From the NCBI RefSeq assembly GCF_023715525.1, contig NZ_JAMBOG010000005.1, positions 62,001-126,000 on the forward strand: a stretch of 64,000 bases of DNA, read 5' to 3'. The translations under genes were made by a program, and so were the position numbers. This document shows, piece after piece, positions 54,449 to 64,000 of the stretch (its first letter is position 1; the number at the start of each line of letters is the position of its first letter). Source of the DNA: Kocuria rosea. Lineage in GTDB: Bacteria; Actinomycetota; Actinomycetes; Actinomycetales; Micrococcaceae. The notes under the pieces were generated by a model. It was not told the origin of the DNA, did not search any database, and worked only from the letters and a program-made list of their open reading frames with translations.

Positions 54449-55240
54449 GTGAAGGCACTTTCGCAACAGCGGCGCCACCCTCTCGCAGTCCTCGTACTGA
54501 TGGTCCTGGCCCTGCTCCTCACCGGTGGGCTCTACGCAGTTGCCACAACCACCAACGAGGCCAAGGCCCAGACCGAGACCTACACGGCGCAGGACATCGA
54601 AGAGGGTCAGAAGCTGTTCCTCGCGAACTGCTCCACCTGCCACGGCATGGAGGGCGCAGGGACGCCGTCCGGACCGTCGCTGGTCGGGGTGGGAGCAGCC
54701 GCCGTCGACTTCCAGGTGGGCACCGGGCGCATGCCGATGCAGGCCAACGGCCCCCAGGCACCGCAGAAGGCTCCCCAGTTCGACGCCGAGGAGACCCAGC
54801 AGCTGGCCGCCTACGTCGCGACCTTCGGCGCCGGCCCGGGCGTTCCCGAGGAGGAGTACCTGGACGTCACCCAGGGCAACGCCGCCAACGGCGCCAAGGT
54901 CTTCCTGGCTAACTGCGCGATGTGCCACAACGCCGCCGGTGCCGGTGGCGCGCTGACCCGGGGCAAGTACGCACCGGAGCTGATGGGCGTGGAGGAGAAC
55001 CACATCTACGAGGCCATGGTGACGGGCCCGCAGAACATGCCCGTGTTCAACGACGCGAACATCACCCCGGAGGAGAAGCGGGACGTCATCACGTACCTGA
55101 AGACCCTCGAGACCAACCCGAGCCCGGGCGGGTTCTCGCTGGGCTCGCTCGGCCCGGTCTCCGAAGGCCTATTCGTCTGGACCATCGGACTGGCCGTCAT
55201 CATCGGGTTCACTGTCTGGCTCACCTCGCGGTCCGCCTGA
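54449..55240 (+). CDS. qcrC: Diheme cytochrome c subunit of the bcc complex
   Basis: 263 residues. An N-terminal membrane helix (PLAVLVLMVLALLLTGGLYA) is followed by two cytochrome c domains with CSTCH (Cys61, Cys64, His65) and CAMCH (Cys156, Cys159, His160), then a C-terminal helix (LFVWTIGLAVIIGFTVWLT). In actinobacteria this diheme subunit replaces the free cytochrome c and passes electrons straight to the oxidase. GTG start after AAAGGAA. Confidence 0.97.
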   Translation: MKALSQQRRHPLAVLVLMVLALLLTGGLYAVATTTNEAKAQTETYTAQDIEEGQKLFLANCSTCHGMEGAGTPSGPSLVGVGAAAVDFQVGTGRMPMQANGPQAPQKAPQFDAEETQQLAAYVATFGAGPGVPEEEYLDVTQGNAANGAKVFLANCAMCHNAAGAGGALTRGKYAPELMGVEENHIYEAMVTGPQNMPVFNDANITPEEKRDVITYLKTLETNPSPGGFSLGSLGPVSEGLFVWTIGLAVIIGFTVWLTSRSA

Positions 55241-55313
55241 CGCTCCGTGCCGGCACTGGTTGTCGGACCCCGAAGCTACGATCAACTGCACCAAGAGAAG
55301 AATGAGGGACCAC

Positions 55314-56408
55314 ATGGGAAGCCACAGTGACGGCACTCCCCACCAGTCGGGAACCGTTGCCACTACGGGCACCACGGAGATGGAGCGTTTCCCCGACCCC
55401 GGGCTGCCCCCGCACCGCCCCCGCCTCACGGACGTCGAGTCCAAGGCGGCGAAGCGGGCCGAACGGCAGGTGTCGCTGCTGTTCCTGATCTCGATCCTCG
55501 GATCGGTGATGTTCTTCGTCGGGTACTTCGGTGTCCGGGTTGAGGGACCGCTCTACGACGTCACGAACCCCACGGCCACCGACGCCCTGCGCCTGCAGAA
55601 CCTCCTGCTCGGGCTGGGCATCGCCCTGGCCATGTTCGGGATCGGGATTGGCGTCGTGCACTGGGCCCGGACCCTCATGCCGGACCACGAGCTCGTCGAG
55701 AGCCGGCACGCCGTGCGCACCGAGGAGCAGCGCGCCGACGCGCAGAGCATCCTCACCACGGTCTACGACGAGTCGGGCATCAAGCGCCGCCCGCTGCTGC
55801 GCAACACCCTGATCGGCGCGGCGGTCGTCGCTCCCCTGCCGTTCATCGGTCTCCTCAAGGACCTCGGCCCGACCAACCTGGACCCGCTCAAGGAGACCTT
55901 GTGGGACGAGGGCGTGCGCCTGGTGCGCGACCCGTCCGGGACTCCGATCAAGGCCTCGGACGTCACGCTGGGCTCCACCTTCCACGTCGTCCCGGAGAAC
56001 CTTAACGAGCTCAGCCACCACGAGGGCTACCTCGACGAGAAGGCCAAGGCCGTGGTCCTGCTCATGCGCCTGGACCCGGAGTCGGTCAACGTCTCCCCCG
56101 ACCGCGCGGACTGGAACGTCGACGGCATCTTCGCCTACTCGAAGGTGTGCACGCACGTCGGCTGCCCCGTCGCGCTCTACGAGCAGCAGACCCACCACCT
56201 GCTGTGCCCGTGCCACCAGTCCACGTTCGACCTCACCAACGAGTGCGAGGTCATCTTCGGGCCGGCCGCCCGTCCCCTCCCGCAGCTGCCCATCACGGTT
56301 GACGCCGACGGCTACCTCGTGGCCCGGAGCGACTTCCACGAGCCGGTGGGCCCCACCTACTCGCAGCGGGGTACCCATGTCGAAGAGATGCAGGGTGAGG
56401 CAAACTGA
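55314..56408 (+). CDS. qcrA: Rieske iron-sulfur subunit of the bcc complex
   Basis: 364 residues. Three membrane helices (near 48-68, 95-113 and 160-180), as in actinobacterial QcrA, precede the Rieske domain with CTHVGC (Cys279, His281) and CPCHQSTFD (Cys298, His301). It moves electrons from menaquinol to the cytochrome c subunit. The ATG at 55314 with GAGGGA is preferred to earlier in-frame starts because the N-terminus MGSHSDGTPHQ then fits relatives. The stop overlaps qcrB (TGATG). Confidence 0.95.
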   Translation: MGSHSDGTPHQSGTVATTGTTEMERFPDPGLPPHRPRLTDVESKAAKRAERQVSLLFLISILGSVMFFVGYFGVRVEGPLYDVTNPTATDALRLQNLLLGLGIALAMFGIGIGVVHWARTLMPDHELVESRHAVRTEEQRADAQSILTTVYDESGIKRRPLLRNTLIGAAVVAPLPFIGLLKDLGPTNLDPLKETLWDEGVRLVRDPSGTPIKASDVTLGSTFHVVPENLNELSHHEGYLDEKAKAVVLLMRLDPESVNVSPDRADWNVDGIFAYSKVCTHVGCPVALYEQQTHHLLCPCHQSTFDLTNECEVIFGPAARPLPQLPITVDADGYLVARSDFHEPVGPTYSQRGTHVEEMQGEAN

Positions 56409-58063
56409 TGTCCACGTCCACTGACTACGAGTACAAGCCGCAGACCAGCACCGGTCGGATCGCGAACTTCGTCGACACCCGCGTCGGCATGTCGCCGATC
56501 GTGAAGGAGTTCGGCCGCAAGATCTTCCCGGACCACTGGTCCTTCATGTTCGGCGAGGTGGCGCTCTACACCTTCGTCATCCTGCTGCTCTCCGGCACCT
56601 TCCTCGCCCTGTGGTTCGACCCGTCCATGGCATCCATGGAGTACGAGGGCAGCTACGTACCCATGCAGGGTGTCGAGATGTCGGCGGCCTACGTGTCGTC
56701 GCTCGACATCTCCTTCGACATCCGCGGTGGCCTCTTCCTCCGCCAGCTCCACCACTGGTCGGCGCTCGTGTTCGCCGCCTCCGTGTCGGTGCACATGCTC
56801 CGCGTGTTCTTCACCGGGGCGTTCCGCCGCCCGCGCGAGCTCAACTGGCTCGTCGGCGTGGGCCTGTTCCTCCTGGCGATCGTGGCCGGCTTCACCGGCT
56901 ACTCCCTGCCGGACGACGTCCTTTCGGGCAACGGCCTGCGCATCGCCGACGCCATTTTGAAGGCGATCCCCATCGTGGGCGCCTACCTGTCGATGTTCCT
57001 GTTCGGCGGCGAGTTCCCGGGCCACGACATCATCCCGCGCCTGTACATCATCCACGTGCTGCTGATTCCCGCGGCGATCCTCGGGCTGATCGTGGTGCAC
57101 CTGTTTATGGTCGTCGTCCACAAGCACACCCAGTTCCCCGGCCCCGGCCGCACCGAGAACAACGTCGTGGGCTTCCCGGTCGGCCCGGTGTACGCCGCCA
57201 AGGCGGGCGGGTTCTTCTTCATCGTGTTCGGCATCATGGCCCTGCTGGCCGCGACCACCACGATCAACGCGATCTGGAACTACGGCCCGTACGACCCCTC
57301 GCCGGTCCAGGCCGGCTCGCAGCCAGACTGGTACATGGGCTTCACCGACGGGGCCGTGCGCCTCATGCCCGGCAACTGGCCGTTCAGCTGGGAGTGGACC
57401 TTCTGGGGCATGTCGATCCCCTTCAACGTGCTGCTGCCGATGGTCCCGATCATGATCCTGTTCGCGCTCATGGCCGCGTGGCCGTGGCTCGAGCGGTGGG
57501 TCACGAAGGACGACCGGGAGCACCACCTCCTGGACCGGCCGCGCAACGCGCCGTTCCGCACCGCGATGGGCGTGGCAGGCGTGGTGTTCTACACGGTCAT
57601 GCTGGTCTCCGCCTCCGGCGACCTCATCGCCACCCACTTCCACGTCTCCCTCAACGACGTCATCTACTGGCTGCGCACCGCATACTTCGTGGGCCCGATC
57701 CTCGGATTCATCATCACGCGGCGCGTCTGCCTGGCGCTCCAGCGCAAGGACCGGGAGATCGTCCTGCACGGCCGCGAGACCGGCCGGGTGCAGCAGCTGC
57801 CCCACGGTGAGTTCATCGAGGTGCACGAGCCGATCGACGAGTACAAGCGGTACCGTCTCGTCGCCTTCCCGGATTACCAGGTGCAGCCGGCGGAGCCCAA
57901 CGGCAAGGGCAAGATCACGGGCCTCGAGAAGGCACGCGGCCGGATCAGCCGCTGGTTCTTCGAGGACCGCGTCGCCCCGGTGACGCCCGCCGAGCTCGAG
58001 GCGGCGCACCACCACCACGAGGCCGTCACGGCCGGCACTCAGGACAAGGAGCTCGTCCGCTGA
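56408..58063 (+). CDS. qcrB: Cytochrome b subunit of the bcc complex
   Basis: 551 residues. It carries the heme-b helices with FLRQLHHWSALVFAASVSVHM and YIIHVLLIPAAILGLIVVHL, and GFTGYSLPDDVLSGNGLRI, and the PEWY-like quinol-site segment appears as SQPDWYMGF. An extended C-terminus (~100 residues, ISRWFFEDRVAPVTPAELE) is typical of actinobacteria. It oxidises menaquinol and contributes to proton translocation. One-base overlap with qcrA. Confidence 0.96.
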   Translation: MSTSTDYEYKPQTSTGRIANFVDTRVGMSPIVKEFGRKIFPDHWSFMFGEVALYTFVILLLSGTFLALWFDPSMASMEYEGSYVPMQGVEMSAAYVSSLDISFDIRGGLFLRQLHHWSALVFAASVSVHMLRVFFTGAFRRPRELNWLVGVGLFLLAIVAGFTGYSLPDDVLSGNGLRIADAILKAIPIVGAYLSMFLFGGEFPGHDIIPRLYIIHVLLIPAAILGLIVVHLFMVVVHKHTQFPGPGRTENNVVGFPVGPVYAAKAGGFFFIVFGIMALLAATTTINAIWNYGPYDPSPVQAGSQPDWYMGFTDGAVRLMPGNWPFSWEWTFWGMSIPFNVLLPMVPIMILFALMAAWPWLERWVTKDDREHHLLDRPRNAPFRTAMGVAGVVFYTVMLVSASGDLIATHFHVSLNDVIYWLRTAYFVGPILGFIITRRVCLALQRKDREIVLHGRETGRVQQLPHGEFIEVHEPIDEYKRYRLVAFPDYQVQPAEPNGKGKITGLEKARGRISRWFFEDRVAPVTPAELEAAHHHHEAVTAGTQDKELVR

Positions 58064-58081
58064 CCCGGCGACTTCCCTGCT

Positions 58082-58123
58082 GACGAGGGCCCCGAGAGGA
58101 TCATTCCTCTCGGGGCCCTCGTC
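58082..58123 (+). terminator. Terminator after qcrB
   Basis: Perfect 19-bp arms (58082-58100 and 58105-58123, GACGAGGGCCCCGAGAGGA) around TCAT, then TTCTG. Ends the ctaE-qcrCAB operon. Confidence 0.92.
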
Positions 58124-59936
58124 TTCTGCCGTGGCCCTCCTCGCCCGAGCCGGTGAGGGAGTGTTGCATGTGCTGACGCCCGTGCTCGCCCCGCTGCACG
58201 GTCGGGGGGCACGGGCCGGCGCGTGCAGGCATGCCTCGGAACCGGAGATCGTGGCGTCGGCACGTGCCGCCGCCGGGGCCGATCGGCAGCGCCAGCGCCC
58301 AGCCCGCCACCGCCGCCGTGGAACCGGGATCCGCGCGTGGGCCCGGCGAGCCGGCCGGGACGCTCCCTACGGGCCGGGCGGTCGGGAGCGCGTCCTTGGC
58401 TGTCGGGGCGGTAGCAGTGCCGGAAGCACCCTCAGCCGCAGGCTGCGGTGCGCTGGGCGGGGCGTCGGACGACACGGGGGGCCGTCGCGGCTCGTGCTGG
58501 TCGCCCGCTGGGGGTAGAGGAACGAGGCGGCAGCCGCCACCGGCCATCGAGCCGATGCGGAACCGGCGGCTCCGGCGGCCCGGCTCTTCCGCCGACTCGA
58601 CCCCTCGGTCGGTCCCCTCTGCGCACACGTCGGCCAGCGCCGGAGGAGCGCGGCTGCTCCGATGGCCGGACGCCAGCGGTTGCCCGGTACGCCTGCCACG
58701 TCCAGTCGTGGACGTCCGCGACAGAGATGTTGCCGGACCCGCTGCGACGGGCCGCCAGGGCCGCCAGGACACGCACGGTCCGCGGGACAGGCCACGCCCC
58801 CCCTGCGGGGCTTAGACGGACGGGAACACGGGTGCCGAGCCCCACACCGCCGCAGCACACCGTCCAGCGTCGGAGACACCAGTGCTGGGTATGGAGCACC
58901 GGACGCTCGCGCCCCACTGCGGTCCCGTGGGAGCGGCCCAGGAGTCTCCGCGCACGGTGCCGGGGCACCGCTTCCTGCCCGCGTCGTCGGTCCCGGCCGG
59001 CTTCGCCGAGCCGGGCCTCCGCCGGGCCCGCCTGTCCGCCCGGGTCCCGGCCGGCGCCGGCTCTCCAGGCCTTCCGGGTTCGACGACGCCCGGGAGGACG
59101 CCCGAGCCCTGGTCACCGCCCGGCCGACGAGCGTCCGGCCTTGTCGGTCCGCGGGGAGCGGCGGTTGCGGTCGCCGGGCTCATCGAGTGCACGCCGCCCG
59201 CCGAACGGTGCTCCCACCGGGCCGCGCCCCCGTGGTGCCGCGTGCCTGCCGAGGGCTGGGACGACCGCACTGCGGCGCAGCGGTCACGACGGGGTGAGGC
59301 GGTCCGAGCCGGCACTGCCGGCGGCACAGGCCCGGACCGCGCAGGATGGCAACCGGACGACGCCACGTCCGGCGTCTCGTGGACCGCGCTCCTCGGGAGA
59401 CCGGCAACGGGCCGGGTCACGTGGGCCCCACGCAGGGCCCGCCGTGGCCGTGCCGCAGCCGCCCGAGCCGGACCTTGCAGCAGCAGGCGGCGCGGACACC
59501 GCCCGGGCCCCGGTCGGCCGTCCTGACCCGGCAGCTCCCCGCCTCCGCCGCCTGGCCGGGCACGGGGCTCGGGCGGGGCGCACGGCGGGTGGGGGCGTCC
59601 TGCACGCGCCCCTGGGCCGCCGCTGCAGGCAGAGCGCCGTACGATGTCGACCCGCGGACTCGGCCGGCACGGTGCGGGCCCGGGAGGACGGCACAGGCCG
59701 GTCTCGTGGCCGTCCCCCGGTGCGGGGAGGCACCGCCGGCGACGTGAGAGACCGCGCGCCCCCGCACCCCTCGCGGCTCCCCCGGTCCGATCGGTGGAGG
59801 TCGCCGCCAGCGTGACGAGCCGCCGACGGTGCCCGGGCGAGGACCGATCCGGCGGCGGCTCACCGCGGCACCCGGGAGCGGGTCACCCGGCAGCAGACGG
59901 GGTTCGGTGGGGCCGCGGGAGGGCGGCGGAACGGGA
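58124..59936. other. 1.8-kb gap between the two respiratory operons
   Basis: Bounded by two perfect terminators. Many frames are open because GC is high, but all give Arg/Pro/Gly/Ala-rich translations without starts, ribosome binding sites or motifs. One minus-strand stretch near 58690-58760 reads SGSGNISVADVHDWTWQAYR and looks briefly protein-like. No tRNA, transposase, integrase or clear repeat seen. Confidence 0.5.
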
Positions 59937-59972
59937 AGAGGCCCCGGACACCGTAGGGTGTCCGGGGCCTCT
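59937..59972 (-). terminator. Terminator of the erpA/ctaC-ctaD-ctaF side
   Basis: Perfect 16-bp arms (59937-59952 and 59957-59972, AGAGGCCCCGGACACC) around GTAG, 25 bases beyond the ctaF stop. Confidence 0.9.
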
Positions 59973-59997
59973 CTGCGCGTCTCGGGGCGCAGGCCGC

Positions 59998-60402
59998 TCA
60001 GTGGGCGTGCTCACCCCGGGAGTGCTCGAAGACGAGACCCACGAGGGCGATCGCCACCACAGGCAGCGCGAGCATGAGCATCCACCAGTCGATGGCCATG
60101 GCCAGCACCGCCAGGGCGCAGCCGACACCGATCAGCAGGGGCCACCAGCTCCACGGAGAGAAGTGGCCGTACTCCCCGGCGGACTCGACGATCTCACCGT
60201 CGAGCTTGTCCTCGGGGAGCATCCCGCCCGTGTTGCGGTCGACCAGCCACAGGTACACCGCGAGCATGAGGGACATCAGGCCGACGCCCAGCAGCGCGGG
60301 GAAGCCGACGAGGTCGGTGAAGTCGGACAGGAAGGCGTACACGACGCCGGCGAGCAGGCAGAAGACGCCCAGCAGGACGAAGAGGTTGATGGACAGTTTC
60401 AT
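59998..60402 (-). CDS. ctaF: Cytochrome c oxidase subunit IV (actinobacterial)
   Basis: 134 residues with four membrane helices, matching the actinobacterial-specific subunit CtaF. It starts MKLSINLFVLLGVFCLLAG; the Trp-rich FSPWSWWPLLIGVGCALAV is typical, ending FEHSRGEHAH. It follows ctaD by two bases and lies at the end of the leftward oxidase operon. Confidence 0.93.
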   Translation of the reverse strand: MKLSINLFVLLGVFCLLAGVVYAFLSDFTDLVGFPALLGVGLMSLMLAVYLWLVDRNTGGMLPEDKLDGEIVESAGEYGHFSPWSWWPLLIGVGCALAVLAMAIDWWMLMLALPVVAIALVGLVFEHSRGEHAH

Positions 60403-60404
60403 GC

Positions 60405-62117
60405 TCAGCCCTTCCGTGCGGCGATCGCGCCGTCGTCGACCGGGCTCTGCTGCGGGGACTCCGCGGCTAGCTCGGGGTGGTGCAGGTCGAGCGCGGGCCG
60501 CTCGGAGCGGATGCGCGGCAGCGAGGTGAAGTTGTGGCGCGGCGGGGGGCAGGAGGTCGCCCACTCGAGGGATCCGCCGAAGCCCCACGGGTCGTCGACC
60601 TCGACCTTCTGGCCGTTCTTGTGCGTGGTGTACACGTTCCAGAAGAACGGGATCATCGACAGCCCGAGCAGCATCGCCCCGGCCGTGGAGATCTGGTTCA
60701 TCCAGGTGAACCCGTCCTCGGGCATGTAGTCCGCGTAGCGGCGCGGCATGCCGTCGACGCCCAGCCAGTGCTGGATGAGGAACGTCGTGTGGAAGCCCAC
60801 GAACAGGATCCAGAAGTGGATCTTGCCGATGCGCTCGTTGAGCAAGTACCCCGTGAACTTCGGCCACCAGAAGTAGAACCCGGCGAACATGCCGAACACC
60901 ACGGTCCCGAAGATCACGTAGTGGAAGTGCGCGACCACGAAGTAGCTGTCGGAGACGTGGAAGTCCAGCGGCGGAGTGGCCAGGATGACGCCGGTGAGAC
61001 CACCGAAGAGGAAGGTGAACAGGAAGCCCAGCACCCACAGCATCGGAGTCTCGAAGGTGATCGAGCCCTGCCACATGGTGCCGATCCAGTTGAAGAACTT
61101 CACGCCGGTGGGGACCGCGATCATCATGGTCATGAACGCGAAGAAGCTCAGCATCACGGCGCCGGTGACGTACATGTGGTGCGCCCAGACCGTCACGGAC
61201 AGGGCCGCGATGGCGATCGTGGCGAAGACCAGGCCCTTGTAGCCGAACAGCGGCTTGCGCGAGAACACCGGGATGATCTCCGAGACGATGCCGAAGAACG
61301 GCAGCGCGAGCACGTAGACCTCGGGGTGGCCGAAGAACCAGAACAGGTGCTGCCACATGATGGCACCGCCGTTGGCCGGGTCGAAGATGTGCCCGCCCAT
61401 GGTGCGGTCCATGCCGAGGGCGAACAGCGCCGCTGCGAGGACCGGGAAGACCATGATGATCAGCAGGGAGGTGATCAGGGAGTTCCAGGTGAACAGGCCC
61501 ATGCGCCACATGGTCATGCCCGGGGCGCGCATGCAGATGATCGTGGCGATGAAGTTCAGCGCACCCATGATCGTGCCGAACCCGGACAGCGCCAGGCCGA
61601 AGACCCACAGGTCGCCGCCGAGGCCGGGGGTGAAGGAGGAGTTGCTCAGCGGCGTGTAGGCGAACCAGCCGAAGGAGGCGGCACCGGCCGGGGTGATGAA
61701 CCCCGCGGTGGCGATCAGGGAGCCGAAGAGGAAGAACCAGAACGACAGGGCGTTCAGCCGCGGGAAAGCGACGTCGGGGGCGCCGATCTGCAGCGGAACG
61801 ATCACGTTGGCGAAACCGGTGAACAGCGGGGTGCCGAACATCAGCAGCATCAGGGTGCCGTGCATGGTGAACAGCTGGTTGTACTGCTCCTTGGTCTCCA
61901 GGATCTGCATGCCCGGCTGGAAGAGCTCCGCACGGATCAGCAGCGCCATCACGCCGGCGATGCAGAAGAAGCCGAAGGCGGAGATCAGGTAGTGGTAGCC
62001 GATCACCTTGTGGTCGGTGGAGGTCAGCAGCTTGACCGCCCACCGTCCCCGGGACCGGGGCACCACGCGCGGAGCCGCGGTGGCCGCCTCGTCCCGTGAA
62101 TACTCGAGTGTAGACAC
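60405..62117 (-). CDS. ctaD: Cytochrome c oxidase subunit I
   Basis: 570 residues, 12 membrane helices. It binds heme a and the heme a3-CuB centre: [20 protein letters not shown] carries the CuB His and cross-linked Tyr, [14 protein letters not shown] gives two more CuB ligands, and [13 protein letters not shown] the heme ligands. It pumps protons and reduces oxygen. GTG start after AAGGAG. Transcribed with ctaC and ctaF. Confidence 0.97.
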   Translation of the reverse strand: MSTLEYSRDEAATAAPRVVPRSRGRWAVKLLTSTDHKVIGYHYLISAFGFFCIAGVMALLIRAELFQPGMQILETKEQYNQLFTMHGTLMLLMFGTPLFTGFANVIVPLQIGAPDVAFPRLNALSFWFFLFGSLIATAGFITPAGAASFGWFAYTPLSNSSFTPGLGGDLWVFGLALSGFGTIMGALNFIATIICMRAPGMTMWRMGLFTWNSLITSLLIIMVFPVLAAALFALGMDRTMGGHIFDPANGGAIMWQHLFWFFGHPEVYVLALPFFGIVSEIIPVFSRKPLFGYKGLVFATIAIAALSVTVWAHHMYVTGAVMLSFFAFMTMMIAVPTGVKFFNWIGTMWQGSITFETPMLWVLGFLFTFLFGGLTGVILATPPLDFHVSDSYFVVAHFHYVIFGTVVFGMFAGFYFWWPKFTGYLLNERIGKIHFWILFVGFHTTFLIQHWLGVDGMPRRYADYMPEDGFTWMNQISTAGAMLLGLSMIPFFWNVYTTHKNGQKVEVDDPWGFGGSLEWATSCPPPRHNFTSLPRIRSERPALDLHHPELAAESPQQSPVDDGAIAARKG

Positions 62118-62126
62118 CGGTACTCC

Positions 62127-63056
62127 TTAGTTGTTCGAAGTCTGGTCGTTTTCCTGGTCCACGTTGCCCGGGAACTCGGCACCGGGCGAGTCCAACGTGA
62201 ACTCCTCCCCGGGGTCCGGGTACGAGTCGCGGTCGTACTCCGCGCCGAGCTGGCCCGTCTGGCCGGCGGCGCGCAGGGCCTCCATCTGGGCGTCGTACTC
62301 GGCCTGGCTGACCACGGCGACGTTGAACAGCATCTCGGAGTGGTACTCGCCGCATAGCTCGGCGCACTTGCCGTAGAACTCGCCCTCGCGCCCGGTGGTG
62401 AAGCTGAGGTAGTTCGTGCGGCCCGGGTACAGGTCGGACTTCTCGAGGAAGGCGGGCACCCAGAAGGAGTGCTGGGAGTCGCGCGAGTTCAGCACGAGCT
62501 CGACCTCGCTGTCGACGGGCAGGTACAGGGTGGGGACCCGGTCGGGGGCGCCCTCCTGGCCGTCCAGGTGCGCCTGGGTGCCGGTCTCGTAGACGTCCTC
62601 GTCGAGGTAGTTGAAGTCCCAGGACCACTGCTTGCCGTAGACCTGGACGGTGACGTCGGGGTCCGCGTGGCGGTCGGTGACCGCCGCCTGGGTGCGCTCG
62701 GTGAAGAAGAACAGCGAGACGATCAGCGCGATCGGCACGACGGTGTAGAAGACCTCGAGCGGCGCGTGGTAGGCGATCTGGCGGGGGTAGCCCGTCTCGT
62801 TCTTGCGGCGGCGGTAGGCGATCATGCACCAGAGCAGCAGGCCCCAGGTGATCAGGCCCACGGCCAGTGCGGCGATCCAGGAACCGATCCACAGGTCCAG
62901 GATCATGTCAGCGTTGTCGGTGGTGCCACGCTCGGTGGGCATCCACCCGAGCTTCGCGTCCTCCGAGCATCCTGTCAGTGCAGCTGCTGCCAGGACTGCT
63001 ACCGCCGACACCCTTGCCGTGCGGCGACGGCTGCCGGTTCGTGTGTGCGAACTCAC
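62127..63056 (-). CDS. ctaC: Cytochrome c oxidase subunit II
   Basis: 309 residues. A signal peptide with lipobox-like end (AVLAAAALTGCSED) is followed by two membrane helices (near 55-75 and 100-120) and a cupredoxin domain. CuA ligands are seen in SRDSQHSFWVP and YGKCAELCGEYHSEM. It accepts electrons from QcrC. Chosen GTG follows AGGAAGG; in-frame codons upstream to 63128 are less likely. Ten bases separate it from ctaD. Confidence 0.95.
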   Translation of the reverse strand: MSSHTRTGSRRRTARVSAVAVLAAAALTGCSEDAKLGWMPTERGTTDNADMILDLWIGSWIAALAVGLITWGLLLWCMIAYRRRKNETGYPRQIAYHAPLEVFYTVVPIALIVSLFFFTERTQAAVTDRHADPDVTVQVYGKQWSWDFNYLDEDVYETGTQAHLDGQEGAPDRVPTLYLPVDSEVELVLNSRDSQHSFWVPAFLEKSDLYPGRTNYLSFTTGREGEFYGKCAELCGEYHSEMLFNVAVVSQAEYDAQMEALRAAGQTGQLGAEYDRDSYPDPGEEFTLDSPGAEFPGNVDQENDQTSNN

Positions 63057-63240
63057 AGACGGCCCTTCCTCTTCTTGTCGTGCTCGTCGTCTGCGCGCCG
63101 AAGGCCCCGGTTCCGAGAGCCTGGACACAGTCTTGGGGAATGTTTCCCTCCGAGCTTACCCCCAGTCCCAGACATCCGCTGACACTGTGTCAGTGTCGGC
63201 GGGGCCCTCCCCGGCGGAGCCGGCGGGGCCTCCGGGCATG

Positions 63241-63280
63241 CGAAGAGGCCCGCCGCCCGGAGGGACGACGGGCCTCTTCG
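63241..63280 (-). terminator. Terminator after erpA
   Basis: 12-bp arms (63241-63252 and 63269-63280, CGAAGAGGCCCG) just after the leftward erpA stop, before the ctaC upstream region. Confidence 0.78.
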
Positions 63281-63295
63281 CGAGGGCCGGGCGGC

Positions 63296-63667
63296 TCAGT
63301 GGAAGGAGTCGCCGCAGGCGCAGGAGCCCTGCGCGTTGGGGTTGTCAATCGAGAAGCCCTGCTTGGAGATCGAGTCCTCGAAGTCGACGGTCGAGCCCTC
63401 GAGGTAGGGCACGCTCATCTTGTCCACGACGACCTCGACGCCGCCGAAGTCGCGCACGGCGTCGCCGTCCAGGATCCGCTCGTCGAAGTACAGCTGGTAG
63501 ATGAGGCCGGAGCAGCCCCCGGGCTGCACGGCCACGCGCAGGCGCAGGTCGGTGCGGCCCTCCTGCTCGAGCAGGGCACGGACCTTGTCGGCGGCGACCT
63601 CGGTCAGGGCGACGCCGTGGGTCGGGAGGCCGTCCACTGCGGCGCCGTTGTCGGTCGTGACGCTCAT
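63296..63667 (-). CDS. erpA: Iron-sulfur cluster insertion protein, HesB/IscA family
   Basis: 123 residues. A-type carrier that delivers [2Fe-2S] or [4Fe-4S] clusters. The three conserved cysteines are present: GGCSG (Cys52) and CACG (Cys116, Cys118). VALTEVAADKVRALLEQEG, GLIYQLYFDE and FSIDNPNAQGSCACG are typical. The ~18-residue N-terminus before the domain is usual for actinobacteria. Its place just upstream of the ctaC operon is common in Micrococcales. Own terminator, so not co-transcribed with ctaC. Confidence 0.94.
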   Translation of the reverse strand: MSVTTDNGAAVDGLPTHGVALTEVAADKVRALLEQEGRTDLRLRVAVQPGGCSGLIYQLYFDERILDGDAVRDFGGVEVVVDKMSVPYLEGSTVDFEDSISKQGFSIDNPNAQGSCACGDSFH

Positions 63668-63752
63668 GATGCTCACTTTCTGTGGATGGGTGCCGCGCGG
63701 TGTCGAGCCGGCGGCGGGTCTACCGTGGGGCACAACGGCGCGGGCCCCGGGT

Positions 63753-64000
63753 TCATTCCCGGTCCGCGGGACTGTCCTGGCCCGCCTCGGCGAGCCGGGA
63801 GCCGTCGCGCCCGGACGCGTCCAGGGCGAGCAGCAGGAGGGCCTCGGCGAGGACCGCGCGCTCGAACTCCGCCAGGTGCAGCGACTCGTCGGCGCTGTGG
63901 GCGCGGGAGTCGGGGTCCTCGACACCGGTGATGAGGATCTGGGCGTCCGGGTAGAGCTCGACGAGGTCGGCGGTGAAGGGGATGGAGCCCCCGATGCCGG
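63753..64000 (-). CDS. M20-family dipeptidase, C-terminal end (partial)
   Basis: The last ~82 residues of a leftward gene that begins beyond the right edge. The frame reads GIGGSIPFTADLVELYPDAQ, LITGVEDPDSRAHSADESLH and EFERAVLAEALLLLAL, typical of the C-terminus of M20/M28-type dipeptidases, including the metal-ligand His in HSADES. It ends at TGA about 90 bases before erpA. Confidence 0.88.
   Translation of the reverse strand, partial: GIGGSIPFTADLVELYPDAQILITGVEDPDSRAHSADESLHLAEFERAVLAEALLLLALDASGRDGSRLAEAGQDSPADRE

Noticed and set aside
58231-59815. Several open frames of 150-450 codons between the respiratory operons
   Set aside because: Arg/Pro/Gly-rich translations, no ribosome binding sites and no motifs.

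Overview
The window is high-GC DNA with GTG starts, ATGA/GTGA stop-start overlaps, actinobacterial-type respiratory genes and actinobacterial protein families. It fits a member of the Micrococcaceae; Kocuria is my best guess, inferred from gene content and order and not proven.

Left part (1-16.7 kb). After the 3' end of aceE lies a compact allantoin/glyoxylate locus. A leftward IclR-type regulator faces three rightward units. Unit 1 is ACT-malic enzyme, malate synthase, a CitE/HpcH-like protein (DUF6986) and ureidoglycine aminohydrolase. Unit 2 is hyi, glxR, gcl, glycerate kinase and allantoinase. Unit 3 is an NCS1 permease and a hydantoin/allantoin-racemase-like protein. Each unit has a -35/-10 promoter with a 17-bp spacer, followed at once by two 15-bp near-palindromes exactly 21 bp apart (consensus about TTYCRYAATACGRAA). 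This is a strong candidate regulator site. Together the genes import allantoin, open its ring, and feed glyoxylate into glycerate (gcl route) or into malate and then pyruvate (malate synthase plus malic enzyme). An allantoate amidohydrolase gene is not in the window.

Middle part (16.9-51.3 kb). This is accessory DNA dominated by small uncharacterised genes separated by long apparently gene-free gaps. Recognisable items are a DUF2975/Xre pair, a VOC protein, a GH16-like protein, an SdpI-like membrane protein, a glycerophosphodiesterase, a divergent CO-dehydrogenase-like (form II) molybdenum hydroxylase cluster (coxG-L-S-M leftward, mocA-coxD-coxE-xdhC rightward), a DUF3500 protein, an ArsC-like protein that has lost its catalytic cysteine, a class-C beta-lactamase-like lipoprotein, initiator tRNA-Met, and a minimal potassium channel. 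Two unknown families (A at 23.1 and 45.3 kb; B at 25.0 and 47.6 kb) occur twice as neighbours, and a third (C) is a tandem pair at 48.3-49.2 kb.

Right part (51.5-64 kb). This is conserved core: DUF3054, a stand-alone Lrp/AsnC effector domain, trpD, then ctaE-qcrC-qcrA-qcrB rightward and erpA-ctaC-ctaD-ctaF leftward, making the cytochrome bcc-aa3 supercomplex. About 1.8 kb without a credible gene separates the two convergent respiratory blocks. A partial M20 peptidase ends the window.

Several genes show a -10-like hexamer six or seven bases before the start codon, suggesting leaderless transcripts.
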